NCBI RefSeq assembly: GCF_019041915.1
Contig: NZ_JAHPYF010000005.1
Span: forward strand, 117,257-181,256
Length of the DNA stretch: 64,000 nucleotides
Direction: 5' to 3'
From: Collinsella sp. MSK.8.10
GTDB taxonomy: Bacteria; Actinomycetota; Coriobacteriia; Coriobacteriales; Coriobacteriaceae
Shown one piece after another: positions 48,415 to 57,923 of the stretch (within the stretch, counting starts at the first letter, position 1; each line of letters begins with the position of its first letter). The notes beneath the pieces were generated by a model. It saw only the letters and a list, made by a program, of their open reading frames with translations, was not told where the DNA came from and made no database searches. The position numbers and the translations under genes are program-made.

Positions 48415-48852
48415 CTACAGATACGGAATCGACTCGTGAATCAATTCGGCCATGTTGTGAACGATTCGGCCGCTATTCACGACTTTAATTTTAAAATCCT
48501 CGCGACCAAAGTCCATCACATGATAGAGATTCACAACGAGCTTGCGGCCTTTCGCCATGTCGAGAATCCACTTGGCACAGTTGTCACCACAGGTAGAAGC
48601 GTTAAAAATATGCTTACGATCAAATCTCATAAGCAGCAGCGTTTTCACGCCACCAGAAAGCTGGAGTGGGGAGATGGATCCAAGCACAGGGCTTTCGATG
48701 ACGTTTTCGGAGACAACAACCGATCGATCGACATCTTTAATTATCGAGACTGCATAGGGATCCGTAATCCAAGAAGACCGGTAAGAGTTTTTGAAATATG
48801 TCGCTGTGTTGTAAATCGCTTCTGGCATATCGCCAAAGTAGACGCTTAACAC
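48415..48852 (-). CDS. DUF4869-family protein
   Basis: 145 residues. 'VYFGDMPEAIYNTATYFKN', 'SPVLGSISPLQLSGGVKTLL' and 'NASTCGDNCAKWILDMA' match my recollection of the DUF4869 family in gut Gram-positive bacteria; function unknown. GTG 48852 is chosen because GGGAG lies 5 bases upstream and the family begins near 'LSVYFGDM'. The following ATPase gene is probably co-transcribed. Confidence 0.75.
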   Translation of the reverse strand: MLSVYFGDMPEAIYNTATYFKNSYRSSWITDPYAVSIIKDVDRSVVVSENVIESPVLGSISPLQLSGGVKTLLLMRFDRKHIFNASTCGDNCAKWILDMAKGRKLVVNLYHVMDFGREDFKIKVVNSGRIVHNMAELIHESIPYL

Positions 48853-48894
48853 ATCCACTCCCAATCATATTGTCTTTATGGTCAACGTAATCAT

Positions 48895-48928
48895 AACGAA
48901 AGGGGCCACCAGATAAACGGTGACCCCT
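48895..48928 (-). terminator. Terminator-like hairpin after rfbA
   Basis: Stem 48901-48910 with 48919-48928 (10 bp, one G-U) with eight-base loop, followed on the minus strand by TTCGTT. It separates rfbA from the DUF4869 cassette. Confidence 0.6.
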
Positions 48929-48947
48929 AAAAGAAAACAAGCTTGCG

Positions 48948-49847
48948 CTAGTACTCGCGTGGGCTATTGACGATCTCGCCGGCGGCGACCTTCTTCAGGT
49001 GCTGCCCGTAGACCGACTTGCCGTAGGCCTTGGCGGCCTCCTCCAGCTCGGCGGTCGTGATCCAGCCGTTCTCCCAGGCAATCTCCTCGGGGACCGAGAC
49101 CGGCAGGTCCTGGGAGTGCTCCACGGCGCGGACGAACTCCGCGGCCTCGTGCAGGCTCTCCATGGTGCCGGTGTCCAGCCACGCGTAGCCGCGGCCGAGG
49201 GTGACCACGGACAGCGTCCCCTCCTCCAGGTACATCTGGTTGAGCGTGGTGATCTCCAGCTCGCCGCGGGCCGACGGCTTAACCTCATGCGCCTTGGCGG
49301 CGACGTCGCCCGGGTAGAAGTACAGGCCGGTGACGGCGTAGGAGCTCTTGGGGCGCTCGGGCTTCTCCTCGATGGAGACGGCCCTGCCCTCGCCGTCGAA
49401 CTCCACGACGCCGAAGCGCTCGGGGTCGTCCACGTGGTAGCCGAAGACCGTGGCGCGGCCCGACTGCGCGTTCTCGACGGCCTTCTTCAGGTGGCGGCTG
49501 AGGCCGTTGCCGTAGAAGATGTTGTCGCCGAGCACCAGCGCGCAAGGCTCGCCGGCGATGAACTCCTCGCCGATGGTGAAGGCCTGGGCCAGGCCGTCGG
49601 GGCTCGGCTGCTCGGCGTAGGAGAGGTTGACGCCGTAGCGCGAGCCGTCACCGAGCAGGCGCTCGAAGTTGGGCAGGTCGGTCGGCGTGGAGATGACCAG
49701 GATGTCCCGGATGCCCGCCAGCATGAGGGTGGACAGCGGGTAATAGATCATGGGCTTGTCGTAGACCGGCAGCAGCTGCTTGGAGGTCACGAGCGTGAGC
49801 GGGTATAGGCGGGTGCCGGACCCGCCGGCGAGGATGATGCCTTTCAT
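48948..49847 (-). CDS. rfbA: Glucose-1-phosphate thymidylyltransferase
   Basis: First step to dTDP-L-rhamnose. '[20 protein letters not shown]' is the nucleotidyltransferase signature, with '[19 protein letters not shown]' and '[10 protein letters not shown]' following. 299 residues from ATG 49847, with GAGAGG upstream. Extremely GC-rich: 43 of 60 bases in 49381-49440 are G or C by my count. Confidence 0.97.
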   Translation of the reverse strand: MKGIILAGGSGTRLYPLTLVTSKQLLPVYDKPMIYYPLSTLMLAGIRDILVISTPTDLPNFERLLGDGSRYGVNLSYAEQPSPDGLAQAFTIGEEFIAGEPCALVLGDNIFYGNGLSRHLKKAVENAQSGRATVFGYHVDDPERFGVVEFDGEGRAVSIEEKPERPKSSYAVTGLYFYPGDVAAKAHEVKPSARGELEITTLNQMYLEEGTLSVVTLGRGYAWLDTGTMESLHEAAEFVRAVEHSQDLPVSVPEEIAWENGWITTAELEEAAKAYGKSVYGQHLKKVAAGEIVNSPREY

Positions 49848-49911
49848 AAAAATCCTCTCGATTGACAATCGTTGAGCAAAAGCCGCTGATTACAGATGCA
49901 TAGTTAATTAA

Positions 49912-49917
49912 ATTATA
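49912..49917 (-). promoter_or_regulatory. -10 box for rfbA
   Basis: A perfect TATAAT on the minus strand about 65 bases before the start; no convincing -35 box. The intergenic 49848-50003 otherwise shows only A/T-rich DNA. Confidence 0.45.
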
Positions 49918-50003
49918 CGCACCGGCAGCAACCTCCCCGTCTTCTTATTTAAATCGGACAGCAGAAACACGCAACTCTTTCTGCATTTCTAGCGAGGCAA
50001 CAA

Positions 50004-52475
50004 ATGAAAAAGTACAATGAGCAGTGTCCAACAAACGAAAGGCAAACCATGCGAGTCGTAACAACCGGAGTATGCAGAGGAAACTGGAAAATCTACCAGC
50101 AACTTAAAATCGAAGGCGTCCATGAAGCCTCCAGCGTAACAGCTCAAGCAACTACGGACGATAATCGCCGTTTGCCTTTATCCCTTCTAAATTTCAGGGA
50201 CAATAGCGACGAACCGAACTCGTACGTTCTTGTAATCCCTGATCCCGATGTTCGCACCATCATAATTGAATTAAATGAAATTGATTCAGACGGTCGCACT
50301 CTGAGCAGCGACTCTATTTCACTCAATTGCAAGAACATAAAATGGGAGTCTCGTCTTAACTACAAAATAAAACCCGAAATGTGCAGCAAACTTAGAAACT
50401 ATGATGACGTTTCAGAGTTTGACATGGCAACGATTGATTTTTGGCAGTGTATTGAGGATTCAAACGAATATATCCTTAGGTGTACGGTAAGAACTCCGTA
50501 CCGTAGCGACTCACAAATCAAGGTTCGCTGCCTCGATCGATCCCTCAACGAAGTCAATTTGACTACCGTCGATTTCGGCTCAAATGTAACAAGCGTTGGA
50601 TTCGCTGCTGGGAAAAAACAGCTTGAAACGCAGCTCTCAGTCCGAATGCCAAAAGCGTTCGATCGTTACTACTTTATTATTGACGATCAAAATCATCCTT
50701 CATTCAGCTCATTCGACTGTCTCACACCCGATAAACTTGGCTTACTTCTAGAAGAAACTAACTTCCTTTTTACCCATGCACAGTTTGATCCTGAATACCC
50801 CGAATGGTTCACGGAGCATAAGGCAACCATTGGAGCATTGGAAAAGCAGAGAAAAATAGCCTTTACCAGCGCTCCGAAGTTCAGCATTATTGTCCCTCTT
50901 TACAACACGCCTATTCCGTTTTTTAACGATATGGCGGAATCCGTTAAGGGCCAGTCTTATGCAAACTGGGAGCTCATCCTAGTTGATGCAAGTCCAGACA
51001 ATCAGGAACTAAAGGCTCGCGTTGAGCATGAGGTAGCCCGCGACAACAGAATTAAATCAATTACCCTTGCCGAGAATAAGGGCATTTCCGAAAACACAAA
51101 TGCCGGAGTAGCTGCTGCTTCGGGCGATTTCGTCAGCTTCTTTGACCATGACGACATCCTTGAACCGGATTTGTTGTTCTCGTATGCCGAGGCAATTGAA
51201 AACAATGATAACGTTGATCTTCTTTATTGCGATGAAGACAAACTCATGCCCGATGGAAAGCTGGCACAGCCGTTCTTTAAACCGGATTTCAATATCGATT
51301 TACTCAGAAATAATAACTATATATGCCACATGCTTACCATCCGTAAGTCCCTTCTTGACACTCTAGAACCGAATACGAAAGAGTTCGATGGAGCCCAGGA
51401 TCATAATTTGACTCTCCGGGCCGTTGAAAAGGCAAGGAATGTCCACCATGTTGCAAAAGTTCTATATCACTGGCGCCTAAGCGAAACATCAACCGCGGCT
51501 AATGCCGACAGCAAGCCGTATGCCACTATCGCAGGAATCAAAGCAGTTCAGAATCATTTGGACAGGCTTGGGCTCAATGCAAAGGTCGAACAGGCACGTC
51601 GTCCCTTTACATATAAAGTAACCTATGCCGCGCCAGATTCCCATCCGCTCGTTTCGATCATCATTCCAACCAAAGATTACGCTAATATCCTCGATAACTG
51701 CATTACGTCAATTGTCGAGAAATCCACATACGACAATTACGAGCTTGTGATAATCGAAAATAACAGCACGGAAAATGCGACGTTCGAGTATTACGATAAG
51801 TTACAAGCCAAATACCCTGATATCGTTCGCCTTGTTACCTGGGAGCACGAATTTAACTTTTCCAAGCTCATGAACTTTGGAGTGGCCCGTGCCAAGGGAA
51901 ATTATCTCTTGCTGCTGAATAACGACACCGAAGTGATTACGCCCAATTGGATTGAAACTATGCTTGGCATCTGCGCACGCGAGGATGTTGGCGCAGTTGG
52001 TGCAAAACTCTACTATCCCGACAACACCATTCAACACGCTGGCCTATGCGTCACGGGCGGCGTGGCAGGACATCTCTGCCAAAGCATGCCAAAAGACAAC
52101 TGGGGCTATTTTGCACTCAACGATGCGCAGCAAGATTTCAGCGCCGTCACGGCGGCTTGCATCATGACCAAACGAAGCGAATACGAAAAAGTCGGAGGTT
52201 TCACCGAAGAGCTTCAAGTCGCATTTAATGATGTTGACTTTTGCCTAAAGCTTCGCGAGATTAACGATCTGATTGTATACACGCCCGAAGTCGAGCTGTA
52301 TCATTACGAGTCAATTTCTAGAGGCGTTGAAAACAACACGGACAAGCAGATTCGCTTCCACAAAGAGGTCGCGTACATGAATTATCGCTGGGCAAACTAC
52401 TATGTCGAAGGCGATCCATACATGAACCCGAATTTCACCGTGGGAGAACCTGGAAATCGCTATTACCACTTGTGA
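50004..52475 (+). CDS. Large tandem-domain glycosyltransferase (GT2-GT2)
   Basis: 823 residues. An N-terminal part (1-275) of unclear fold precedes a first GT-A domain (about 290-520: 'FSIIVPLYNTPI', 'SFFDHDDILEPDLL', 'DEDK') and a second (about 545-800: 'VSIIIPTKDYAN', 'LLLNNDTEVI', 'NDVDFCLKLRE'). Such paired domains build rhamnose-containing polysaccharides in other bacteria; the sugar here is inferred from neighbouring rfb genes. Low GC relative to them. GCGAGG precedes ATG 50004. Confidence 0.88.
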   Translation: MKKYNEQCPTNERQTMRVVTTGVCRGNWKIYQQLKIEGVHEASSVTAQATTDDNRRLPLSLLNFRDNSDEPNSYVLVIPDPDVRTIIIELNEIDSDGRTLSSDSISLNCKNIKWESRLNYKIKPEMCSKLRNYDDVSEFDMATIDFWQCIEDSNEYILRCTVRTPYRSDSQIKVRCLDRSLNEVNLTTVDFGSNVTSVGFAAGKKQLETQLSVRMPKAFDRYYFIIDDQNHPSFSSFDCLTPDKLGLLLEETNFLFTHAQFDPEYPEWFTEHKATIGALEKQRKIAFTSAPKFSIIVPLYNTPIPFFNDMAESVKGQSYANWELILVDASPDNQELKARVEHEVARDNRIKSITLAENKGISENTNAGVAAASGDFVSFFDHDDILEPDLLFSYAEAIENNDNVDLLYCDEDKLMPDGKLAQPFFKPDFNIDLLRNNNYICHMLTIRKSLLDTLEPNTKEFDGAQDHNLTLRAVEKARNVHHVAKVLYHWRLSETSTAANADSKPYATIAGIKAVQNHLDRLGLNAKVEQARRPFTYKVTYAAPDSHPLVSIIIPTKDYANILDNCITSIVEKSTYDNYELVIIENNSTENATFEYYDKLQAKYPDIVRLVTWEHEFNFSKLMNFGVARAKGNYLLLLNNDTEVITPNWIETMLGICAREDVGAVGAKLYYPDNTIQHAGLCVTGGVAGHLCQSMPKDNWGYFALNDAQQDFSAVTAACIMTKRSEYEKVGGFTEELQVAFNDVDFCLKLREINDLIVYTPEVELYHYESISRGVENNTDKQIRFHKEVAYMNYRWANYYVEGDPYMNPNFTVGEPGNRYYHL

Positions 52476-52525
52476 GATCCAAATGCAACCTCACAATAGG
52501 TATTAGCAATATCATTGCACTATAG

Positions 52526-52562
52526 ATAAGGGGATGGGACCTCCATTCCCCCGTCCCCTTAT
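52526..52562. repeat. GGGGAYGGG hairpin after the tandem GT gene
   Basis: ATAAGGGGA (52526-52534) pairs with TCCCCTTAT (52554-52562), and GGGA pairs with TCCC inside. It directly borders the truncated hsdS relic and may mark the recombination end. Confidence 0.7.
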
Positions 52563-52570
52563 TACGGCGA

Positions 52571-52888
52571 CTTAATTTTGAGTTACTGATTCCTTTTTCT
52601 GTATTTAGAGAAAGAAATCTCATAGACCATTTCATTGGGGGTTGGCAAGAGGACTATTATGTAAGAAGACTCCAGCAAGCAGTTAAAGCTAATCTGAACC
52701 TCGCAACGCTAAAGTCACTGCCAGTTCCTGTTTTGAAGAATGGGAGAAGACTAGAATACGAGCGGAAGGTTATTCCATTGGAGAATGCCATGGAGAGCTA
52801 CGCCGCCGAAAGCAGAACGCTAGCGAATTTGCGTGACACCTTACTTCCCAAGCTGATGTCGGGCGAGATTGATGTGTCGGGGCTTTAG
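52571..52888 (+). pseudogene. Type I restriction specificity subunit (HsdS), C-terminal relic
   Basis: About 105 codons in frame to TAG 52888 end with 'SRTLANLRDTLLPKLMSGEI' followed by DVSGL, the classical C-terminal helix of HsdS target-recognition subunits. Before it lie 'LATLKSLPVPVL' and 'RKVIPLENAMESY'. No start codon or first recognition domain is present; the frame is interrupted at the hairpin 52526-52562. No hsdM or hsdR is nearby. Confidence 0.8.
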
Positions 52889-52927
52889 ATCGATTAGCAT
52901 TAGTCGGGTCGGGTTAGGAATGCGGTT

Positions 52928-53424
52928 TTGAAGATTGCAGATATTTTATCCAATCACATTGTTCCTTTCGAGACGGAGGACATGAAGCTCAAAAGCCTCT
53001 TTAGCTTCTTTTTGCATCTTGCACCAACGATCAGCAGTTCGAGTGCGGGTGATATCCCGAAGGCTGGACTTGCTCGGACTTTGGCAAGCTTTCTTCGTGA
53101 AACGAGAATTCAGAATGACTCATTCCGATTCTATACGTCCGGAAGCATTAACAAAAAGCAACTCGAGCGTTATTCCCTATCCAGTTCTTCGACGGTGTCA
53201 CGGAAAAGCAAGTGTTTCATCTGCAGCAGAAAATCTGCTGACGAATGCAAATGAGCTGTTTGCTAAGACATTTGCGCAATTCAATTGCCCACAGCAACGT
53301 GTATCTATTGAATAACAACCGAAAGTATATTCTCTTCGACGACTTCAATACCAAGCAGAATCGTTCAGCGAGAATATTGCTTTCGCAAGGTGATTTAAAA
53401 GTTTTGAAGAAATATTTACGCTGA
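52928..53424 (+). pseudogene. Broken HEPN-like protein gene
   Basis: The last part, in frame to TGA 53424, reads 'LLRHLRNSIAHSNVYLLNN' then 'RKYILFDDFN' and 'RSARILLSQGDLKVLKKYL'. RNSIAH fits the HEPN Rx4-6H motif and the layout resembles pEK499_p136-like HEPN proteins. An in-frame TGA lies just before 'RMQMSCLLRHL', and the likely N-terminal coding (from about 52928, 'ADILSNHIVPFETEDMKLKS') is in other frames, so at least one frameshift plus one nonsense change is needed. Confidence 0.55.
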
Positions 53425-53452
53425 ATAATCGGTCTAGAAGTAGGTGGCGTAA

Positions 53453-53569
53453 ATGGACGATGTGGTTATAACGGCAATTGCGACAGCGGGTTCTCAACTC
53501 GCCACTCTCGCTGCAAAAGGAACAGCTATTCAAATCGACGCTGACGTCCTACGAGAAGCTTCAGAGTGA
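53453..53569 (+). pseudogene. Fragment of a small protein gene
   Basis: ATG 53453 with AGGTGG upstream opens 38 codons beginning 'MDDVVITAIATAGSQLATLA' to TGA 53569. A neighbouring frame continues with 'STLTSYEKLQSEIWSLYG', suggesting one frameshift in a longer gene cut off by the IS21 relic. Not assigned to a family with confidence. Confidence 0.4.
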
Positions 53570-53689
53570 AATATGGAGCCTTTATGGAGCCATCGATATT
53601 CCCTTGCTTGACCTCGGCGAGCTAAACCCGATGACCAACCCGTCGCAGATTATCAGCAACGGGTTGAGAAAAAGTAGACCGCAAGACAG

Positions 53690-54119
53690 GACCGTGCCGA
53701 TGCGCTCGCCGGAGTGGTAGATTTACAGCGTCGACTCGCCGACCCTGAGGTCGACCTTGCGGCCCGCAGAACCTGGTGTACCCCATCGCCGCCTTGTGCT
53801 CGCGGGCGCACTGGACTTTGTACTCGTCGTGCAGCAGTCGCAGGTTGACCCCGACCTTGGCCATTTCCGTATGGACGTACGACCAGTCGAGCTCCTCGAA
53901 CACGCTCTCGCGCACGTTCCTTTCCGGGTGGAACAGGCTGTAGACCTGCTCTTCGCCCAGGTCCTTGACCTGGATCCACGTGATTCCCCGCTCGTCTGCG
54001 ATGTCGAACACCTGGAAGACGCTGCCCATGGACATATGCCTGGTCTTGGCGATCGACCTCCTCGCCATGCCCTGGTCGCGGAGCTCCATGATGAGCTTCA
54101 CCTTTATCATCCTTGCCAT
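53690..54119 (-). pseudogene. IS21-family transposase (istA) relic with internal deletion
   Basis: From ATG 54119 (GGAAGGAG upstream) the product 'ARMIKVKLIMELRDQGMARR' with 'SIAKTRHMSMGSVFQV' is the N-terminal helix-turn-helix of IstA, intact to 'MGYTRFC'. It then jumps, in a different frame, to 'GRKVDLRVGESTL', a stop, and 'IYHSGERIGTVL', the C-terminal beta domain. The catalytic DDE core is missing and no istB is present. Confidence 0.75.
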
Positions 54120-54182
54120 GTGGTTTCTCCTTCCGTCGATCGGTTGCATGGCAAGCAGATTCTACGGAAGGGACAAAGAGAC

Positions 54183-54263
54183 ACGGAAACGGCGGAACGG
54201 GTGATACGGAGGCAGCGAATCCGTGAAATGATAGGCGATACGGAAAACGCGAAACGGGTGCTA
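54183..54263. repeat. Degenerate direct repeats at the IS21 relic end
   Basis: Two 24-base copies, 54183-54206 and 54240-54263, share 20 of 24 bases. IS21 elements carry multiple repeats at their ends, so these are probably the transposase-binding repeats of the relic. The rest of 54120-54414 has no gene. Confidence 0.55.
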
Positions 54264-54414
54264 TCCAGAGCGCGCAATACTCAATTTGACCACAAGAAAG
54301 CGATAAGCGACCCTTTGACTGAGGTATGCGCGGATGCAATCCGGATGAACCTGAGCCAAAAACAAACGACCGCTAACCGCAATAACCAGAAGAACCGCAA
54401 CTAAGTTAAAATCA

Positions 54415-55113
54415 TTAACTTGCGGATTCAAATGGCCTGCGCGCAGATTGTATGCCGCTTTTCAGAGATGAATAATTCCAACGGTATGCAAAATAGCTCT
54501 CGTAGGCGATTCTTTGAGATTTCCACCATTCGTCGTACTCTTCCCATTTCGTTTGCTTTATTAGATCAGATAGCTTGCCGTACGCATCGTGAAGAAAATG
54601 CTTCGAGAATCTTATGCCTGACTTATGGTGAAACACTGCAGGATGTGTAATAACTTGCTCGTAAGAATACTGCGTTGTGTTGTTTCGTGATTCTTTTGGA
54701 TCGAAATAATCAACGAACTGAGGGACTTCTCTGCAGTCATCGAGAATATGGAGCAAATCACCATGGCAAATCTTGTTTCGAATATGCTCACAGTAAGCAT
54801 CCCACCACTTTTTTGTATCGCCTGATAAAAGCCCTTTACCTTTTGCACAATTGATGACTGGCCTCAAGGTTTGTTTTCCGAACATCTCATCGTGGTCTTC
54901 TCGAATTGATGGCACATCTTCAAGATTCGAAACGACCATTCTTAAAGCAAATTCAAGAAGAACAGACGTGCTAATGATTGCAGCTTGGTAGTTTCCGCAT
55001 AAATGAGAATTACACGCCTCGAACCATAGGTTATTGAGGGAGGGCTGGCGGCAAATCTGAGCCGTTGCTATTAACGCTTTGTGCGAACATGCCAGCTGCA
55101 TTCCCTTTTTCAA
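54415..55113 (-). CDS. HEPN-like domain protein of unknown function
   Basis: 232 residues, intact. A helical region 'NYQAAIISTSVLLEFALRMV' and then 'HIRNKICHGDLLH' (RNKICH, an Rx4H motif) suggest a HEPN fold; many HEPN proteins are RNases in toxin-antitoxin or defence systems. No partner antitoxin gene is seen nearby. The start is uncertain: TTG 55113 has AGAGG upstream at 9 bases; ATG 55101 has poor spacing. GC is low and it lies between two IS relics. Confidence 0.6.
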   Translation of the reverse strand: MKKGMQLACSHKALIATAQICRQPSLNNLWFEACNSHLCGNYQAAIISTSVLLEFALRMVVSNLEDVPSIREDHDEMFGKQTLRPVINCAKGKGLLSGDTKKWWDAYCEHIRNKICHGDLLHILDDCREVPQFVDYFDPKESRNNTTQYSYEQVITHPAVFHHKSGIRFSKHFLHDAYGKLSDLIKQTKWEEYDEWWKSQRIAYESYFAYRWNYSSLKSGIQSARRPFESAS

Positions 55114-55269
55114 TATACCAAACCTCTATCATGGGCAAACCTTTACATGTGATGGAAGAATAGGAGTTTAACGGCACGGACTCGGAACCTATTAAGCATT
55201 AGGTACAAGATAATATATCGCGCAGCTGATAAATCAGGCAAATCTCGTTATCCCGCGCCTGTACGACCT

Positions 55270-55591
55270 GGGGCAGGCGAGTGCCCGGTCCTCTACAGCG
55301 ACCGGGGCGCCCGCTACCGCTGGCCCGACTTGATCGAGATATGCGGGCGGCACGGCGTCTCCCGCACGATGTCGAGGAAGGCAAGGACGCCGGACACGCG
55401 CGGATGGAGGGGTTCTTTGGCACGCTTAAGCAGGAGTTCTTCCATACAGGGACTGGTCGGGCGTGAGGGTAGAGCGGTTCATGGAAAAGCTGGACGCGTG
55501 GTTGGTCGACTATAACGAGTAGCAGATCAAACTCTCGCTCTTCTGGAAGAGCCCGAGCCAGTACAGAAAGGCGCTAGGCCTGGCAGCCTAA
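55270..55591 (+). pseudogene. IS3-family transposase (OrfB) relic
   Basis: C-terminal third of an IS3/IS150-type integrase-fold transposase: 'YSDRGARYRWPDLIEICGR', 'GFFGTLKQEFF' with the catalytic Glu region, and 'SPSQYRKALGLA' before TAA 55591. At least two frameshifts and an in-frame TAG after 'DYNE' break it; the N-terminal part and OrfA are gone. The preceding 55114-55269 holds no gene. Confidence 0.75.
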
Positions 55592-55678
55592 CGCCCCAAG
55601 ATTCCTACCGCACCCCCGTTGCTTGACCCCTATCTTTTTTAGACACTGAAAAATGAACTGTAATAAGAAACGGTATCG

Positions 55679-57736
55679 CTACCGACCAATCACACAACAC
55701 AGGCACGCAAAGAAAGACATCAGAATCATGACTACAGGAGGAATGACGGAAGAAAAATTAAACCGCTGCGACACGCAATCGATTCGGGCCCGAGGTGCAC
55801 ACAAAGAAATGAACGCCGGAACAAGTACCGGTATCAAATATCTCGGTTGTACACCTGCTACCGAAGTGTCACCAACGGGCGTGTAACCGACATAAAGCGC
55901 CATGCACACCAAAGAGACACTTGCGACAACAAGCGCAAGGATCCACATACGGAGGGCAGGGGTTACAGGGTTTTTAGAGGAATCACCTTCGACATTAAAG
56001 GCGCTCGTATAAATACAGAGAAAGGGCAGAGTGGAAAGAAATGGGAGCGATACAACAACATTGCCCATATATGCATACGAAAGAGAGTAGTCATTCGATG
56101 AAGCGGGCGCGAGCAGATTGACCATAAAACCGAATAATGTACCGAGGAATTCCATCGGATTATTCAGAATGTAGCGTATTTGTCCTATTCCACTGACCCC
56201 CTCGCCTCCCCTCACATCTCCCGCCTGCACAGCGGGGGAAAACAGCATCGGTAAGGTAAAGCTACACACCATTAGGATGCCGAACAAAATCACCAAAGCC
56301 ACATATAACTTCCGTTGCTTCGAATTCCTAAATTTCGAAGCAGGCATGAACAGCATCATTCCAATTAACGGAAAATAAACAGCTTTTGCAGACAAGCCCA
56401 AAAAGAAACACGCTGTAATTGCGAAAACGCTTAATGGCGCCAGCCTCTCATCAGGCTTCGACAACTCCCTTAGAACCAAAGCAACTGCAAGCAATAAGAA
56501 GCTAGTCACCCACGGATCATAGGAATAGTTCGATGCAAGATAGACAGCATAAGGAAGTAGGGCAACCGTCGCAATCAAAGATTTCCATTTCGGAATATAG
56601 AGGATTGCAACGGCGGTCACGACAACATAAGAGAAAAGGTTGAACAGCCTTCCCAAGGCAAAGCCCGTAAGTAATGGAAGGGACAACAACCTCCCCAACC
56701 AAAGACCGAGAGCGCAAGGAATATAGGAAATGGTCGAAATGTTCCTCAACGATTCACCGGTCACCGCAGCTACAAAACCAGGGGAACTATAAACTTCCCC
56801 TGAAGCCAACTGGGACAAATGGAGGTCATTCAGATCCATCTCCGCGTCATGCACCTCATCAAACTGAAGACTGTTATTTTCCACCCATGGAACCGCAACT
56901 AATTCAATTTCAGACCCGGTGAAGACAGGATCTCCCATATAGGACAGGCCCAGAGAACGAGCGTAATGGATCTGATCGTCCGGAGAAACAGCAGTGAGGT
57001 TCGGTAAAGCTGAAATCAAAAAACAACCTAGTGAAAGCGCGGCGATGGAGAAGGAGACTACGGTCTTGTATAGACCCGGTTTCACAATAAACCAAGGAGC
57101 GACACCTAGAATAATCACAATGCAGAGGTGAACAGTACGCACAAATGATGCTCCAAGAAACGGCATCAGTACAGTGGACGCAACCGCCAACAGACCATTT
57201 ACGGATAGAACGACTATGCACAAAACAACGATGCCCAGAACAGGGTTTGCAGCAAAAAATGCACGCGCCCTTCCCTTGTTGGCCAACGCGGGCTTTTTCA
57301 CAGCTAGCAAGATAAAGGAGCTGCTGATAAATATAGCAAAGAAAAAGAGTACTATTTCTTTTTTACTCCAATCCATTATAGATAGCACGGACCTCTCTGG
57401 CGTACCCACCACGGTTCCGGCTTCAAGTAATATAGAAAAAAGAGCCGAGAATGCACAGACACTCAAGGCAAGACGAGGAGAAGCCTTTCCGAACAGGGTG
57501 CTTCGCTCGGAGGCAAGATAAAACCAAGCAAGAACCGCTAAACAAGCAAATAACGCAAGCTCCATGCACCAATAAAAGATTGCCGCCGTGACGTCATAGC
57601 GAACAAACAGCACTGCACCCGAGATAGCAAGCAGTACAAAGCACACAAGCGGAAGCGCGCTCAACCGATACCCATCGGAACATCTCCGTATTTGCGTCTT
57701 AGCCATATGAGCATGGCCGTGAACAATCGGAATCAT
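55679..57736 (-). CDS. DUF2142 multi-spanning membrane protein
   Basis: 685 residues with about twelve or more hydrophobic helices. Matches the DUF2142 family (GT-C-like membrane proteins of surface polysaccharide clusters), with the external loop 'PDDQIHYARSLGLSYMGDPV' carrying the acidic pair typical of GT-C enzymes after the first helices, and 'QPRYLIPVLVPAF' near the end. AGGAG lies 8 bases before ATG 57736. Substrate unknown. Upstream 57740-57923 shows nothing notable. Confidence 0.85.
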   Translation of the reverse strand: MIPIVHGHAHMAKTQIRRCSDGYRLSALPLVCFVLLAISGAVLFVRYDVTAAIFYWCMELALFACLAVLAWFYLASERSTLFGKASPRLALSVCAFSALFSILLEAGTVVGTPERSVLSIMDWSKKEIVLFFFAIFISSSFILLAVKKPALANKGRARAFFAANPVLGIVVLCIVVLSVNGLLAVASTVLMPFLGASFVRTVHLCIVIILGVAPWFIVKPGLYKTVVSFSIAALSLGCFLISALPNLTAVSPDDQIHYARSLGLSYMGDPVFTGSEIELVAVPWVENNSLQFDEVHDAEMDLNDLHLSQLASGEVYSSPGFVAAVTGESLRNISTISYIPCALGLWLGRLLSLPLLTGFALGRLFNLFSYVVVTAVAILYIPKWKSLIATVALLPYAVYLASNYSYDPWVTSFLLLAVALVLRELSKPDERLAPLSVFAITACFFLGLSAKAVYFPLIGMMLFMPASKFRNSKQRKLYVALVILFGILMVCSFTLPMLFSPAVQAGDVRGGEGVSGIGQIRYILNNPMEFLGTLFGFMVNLLAPASSNDYSLSYAYMGNVVVSLPFLSTLPFLCIYTSAFNVEGDSSKNPVTPALRMWILALVVASVSLVCMALYVGYTPVGDTSVAGVQPRYLIPVLVPAFISLCAPRARIDCVSQRFNFSSVIPPVVMILMSFFACLCCVIGR

Positions 57737-57923
57737 CAAATCGTCTCCTGTCTGAATCTACACTATGACCGTACGGTGAACATCAAAGAACACGACGGCG
57801 GAACCGTTAGCGATACCATTTTTCAACAAGGCGGTCATCCCTCCCGCAACCCAAGCCGAACACCGTCTATTGTCTGTCCGCTCAGCAGTCTCTTACTATT
57901 TCTTTCTCGATAATCGCAAGCCG

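Noticed and set aside
54183..54263. Short repeats as a CRISPR-like array
   Set aside because: Only two clear degenerate copies beside a transposase relic; better explained as IS21 end repeats.
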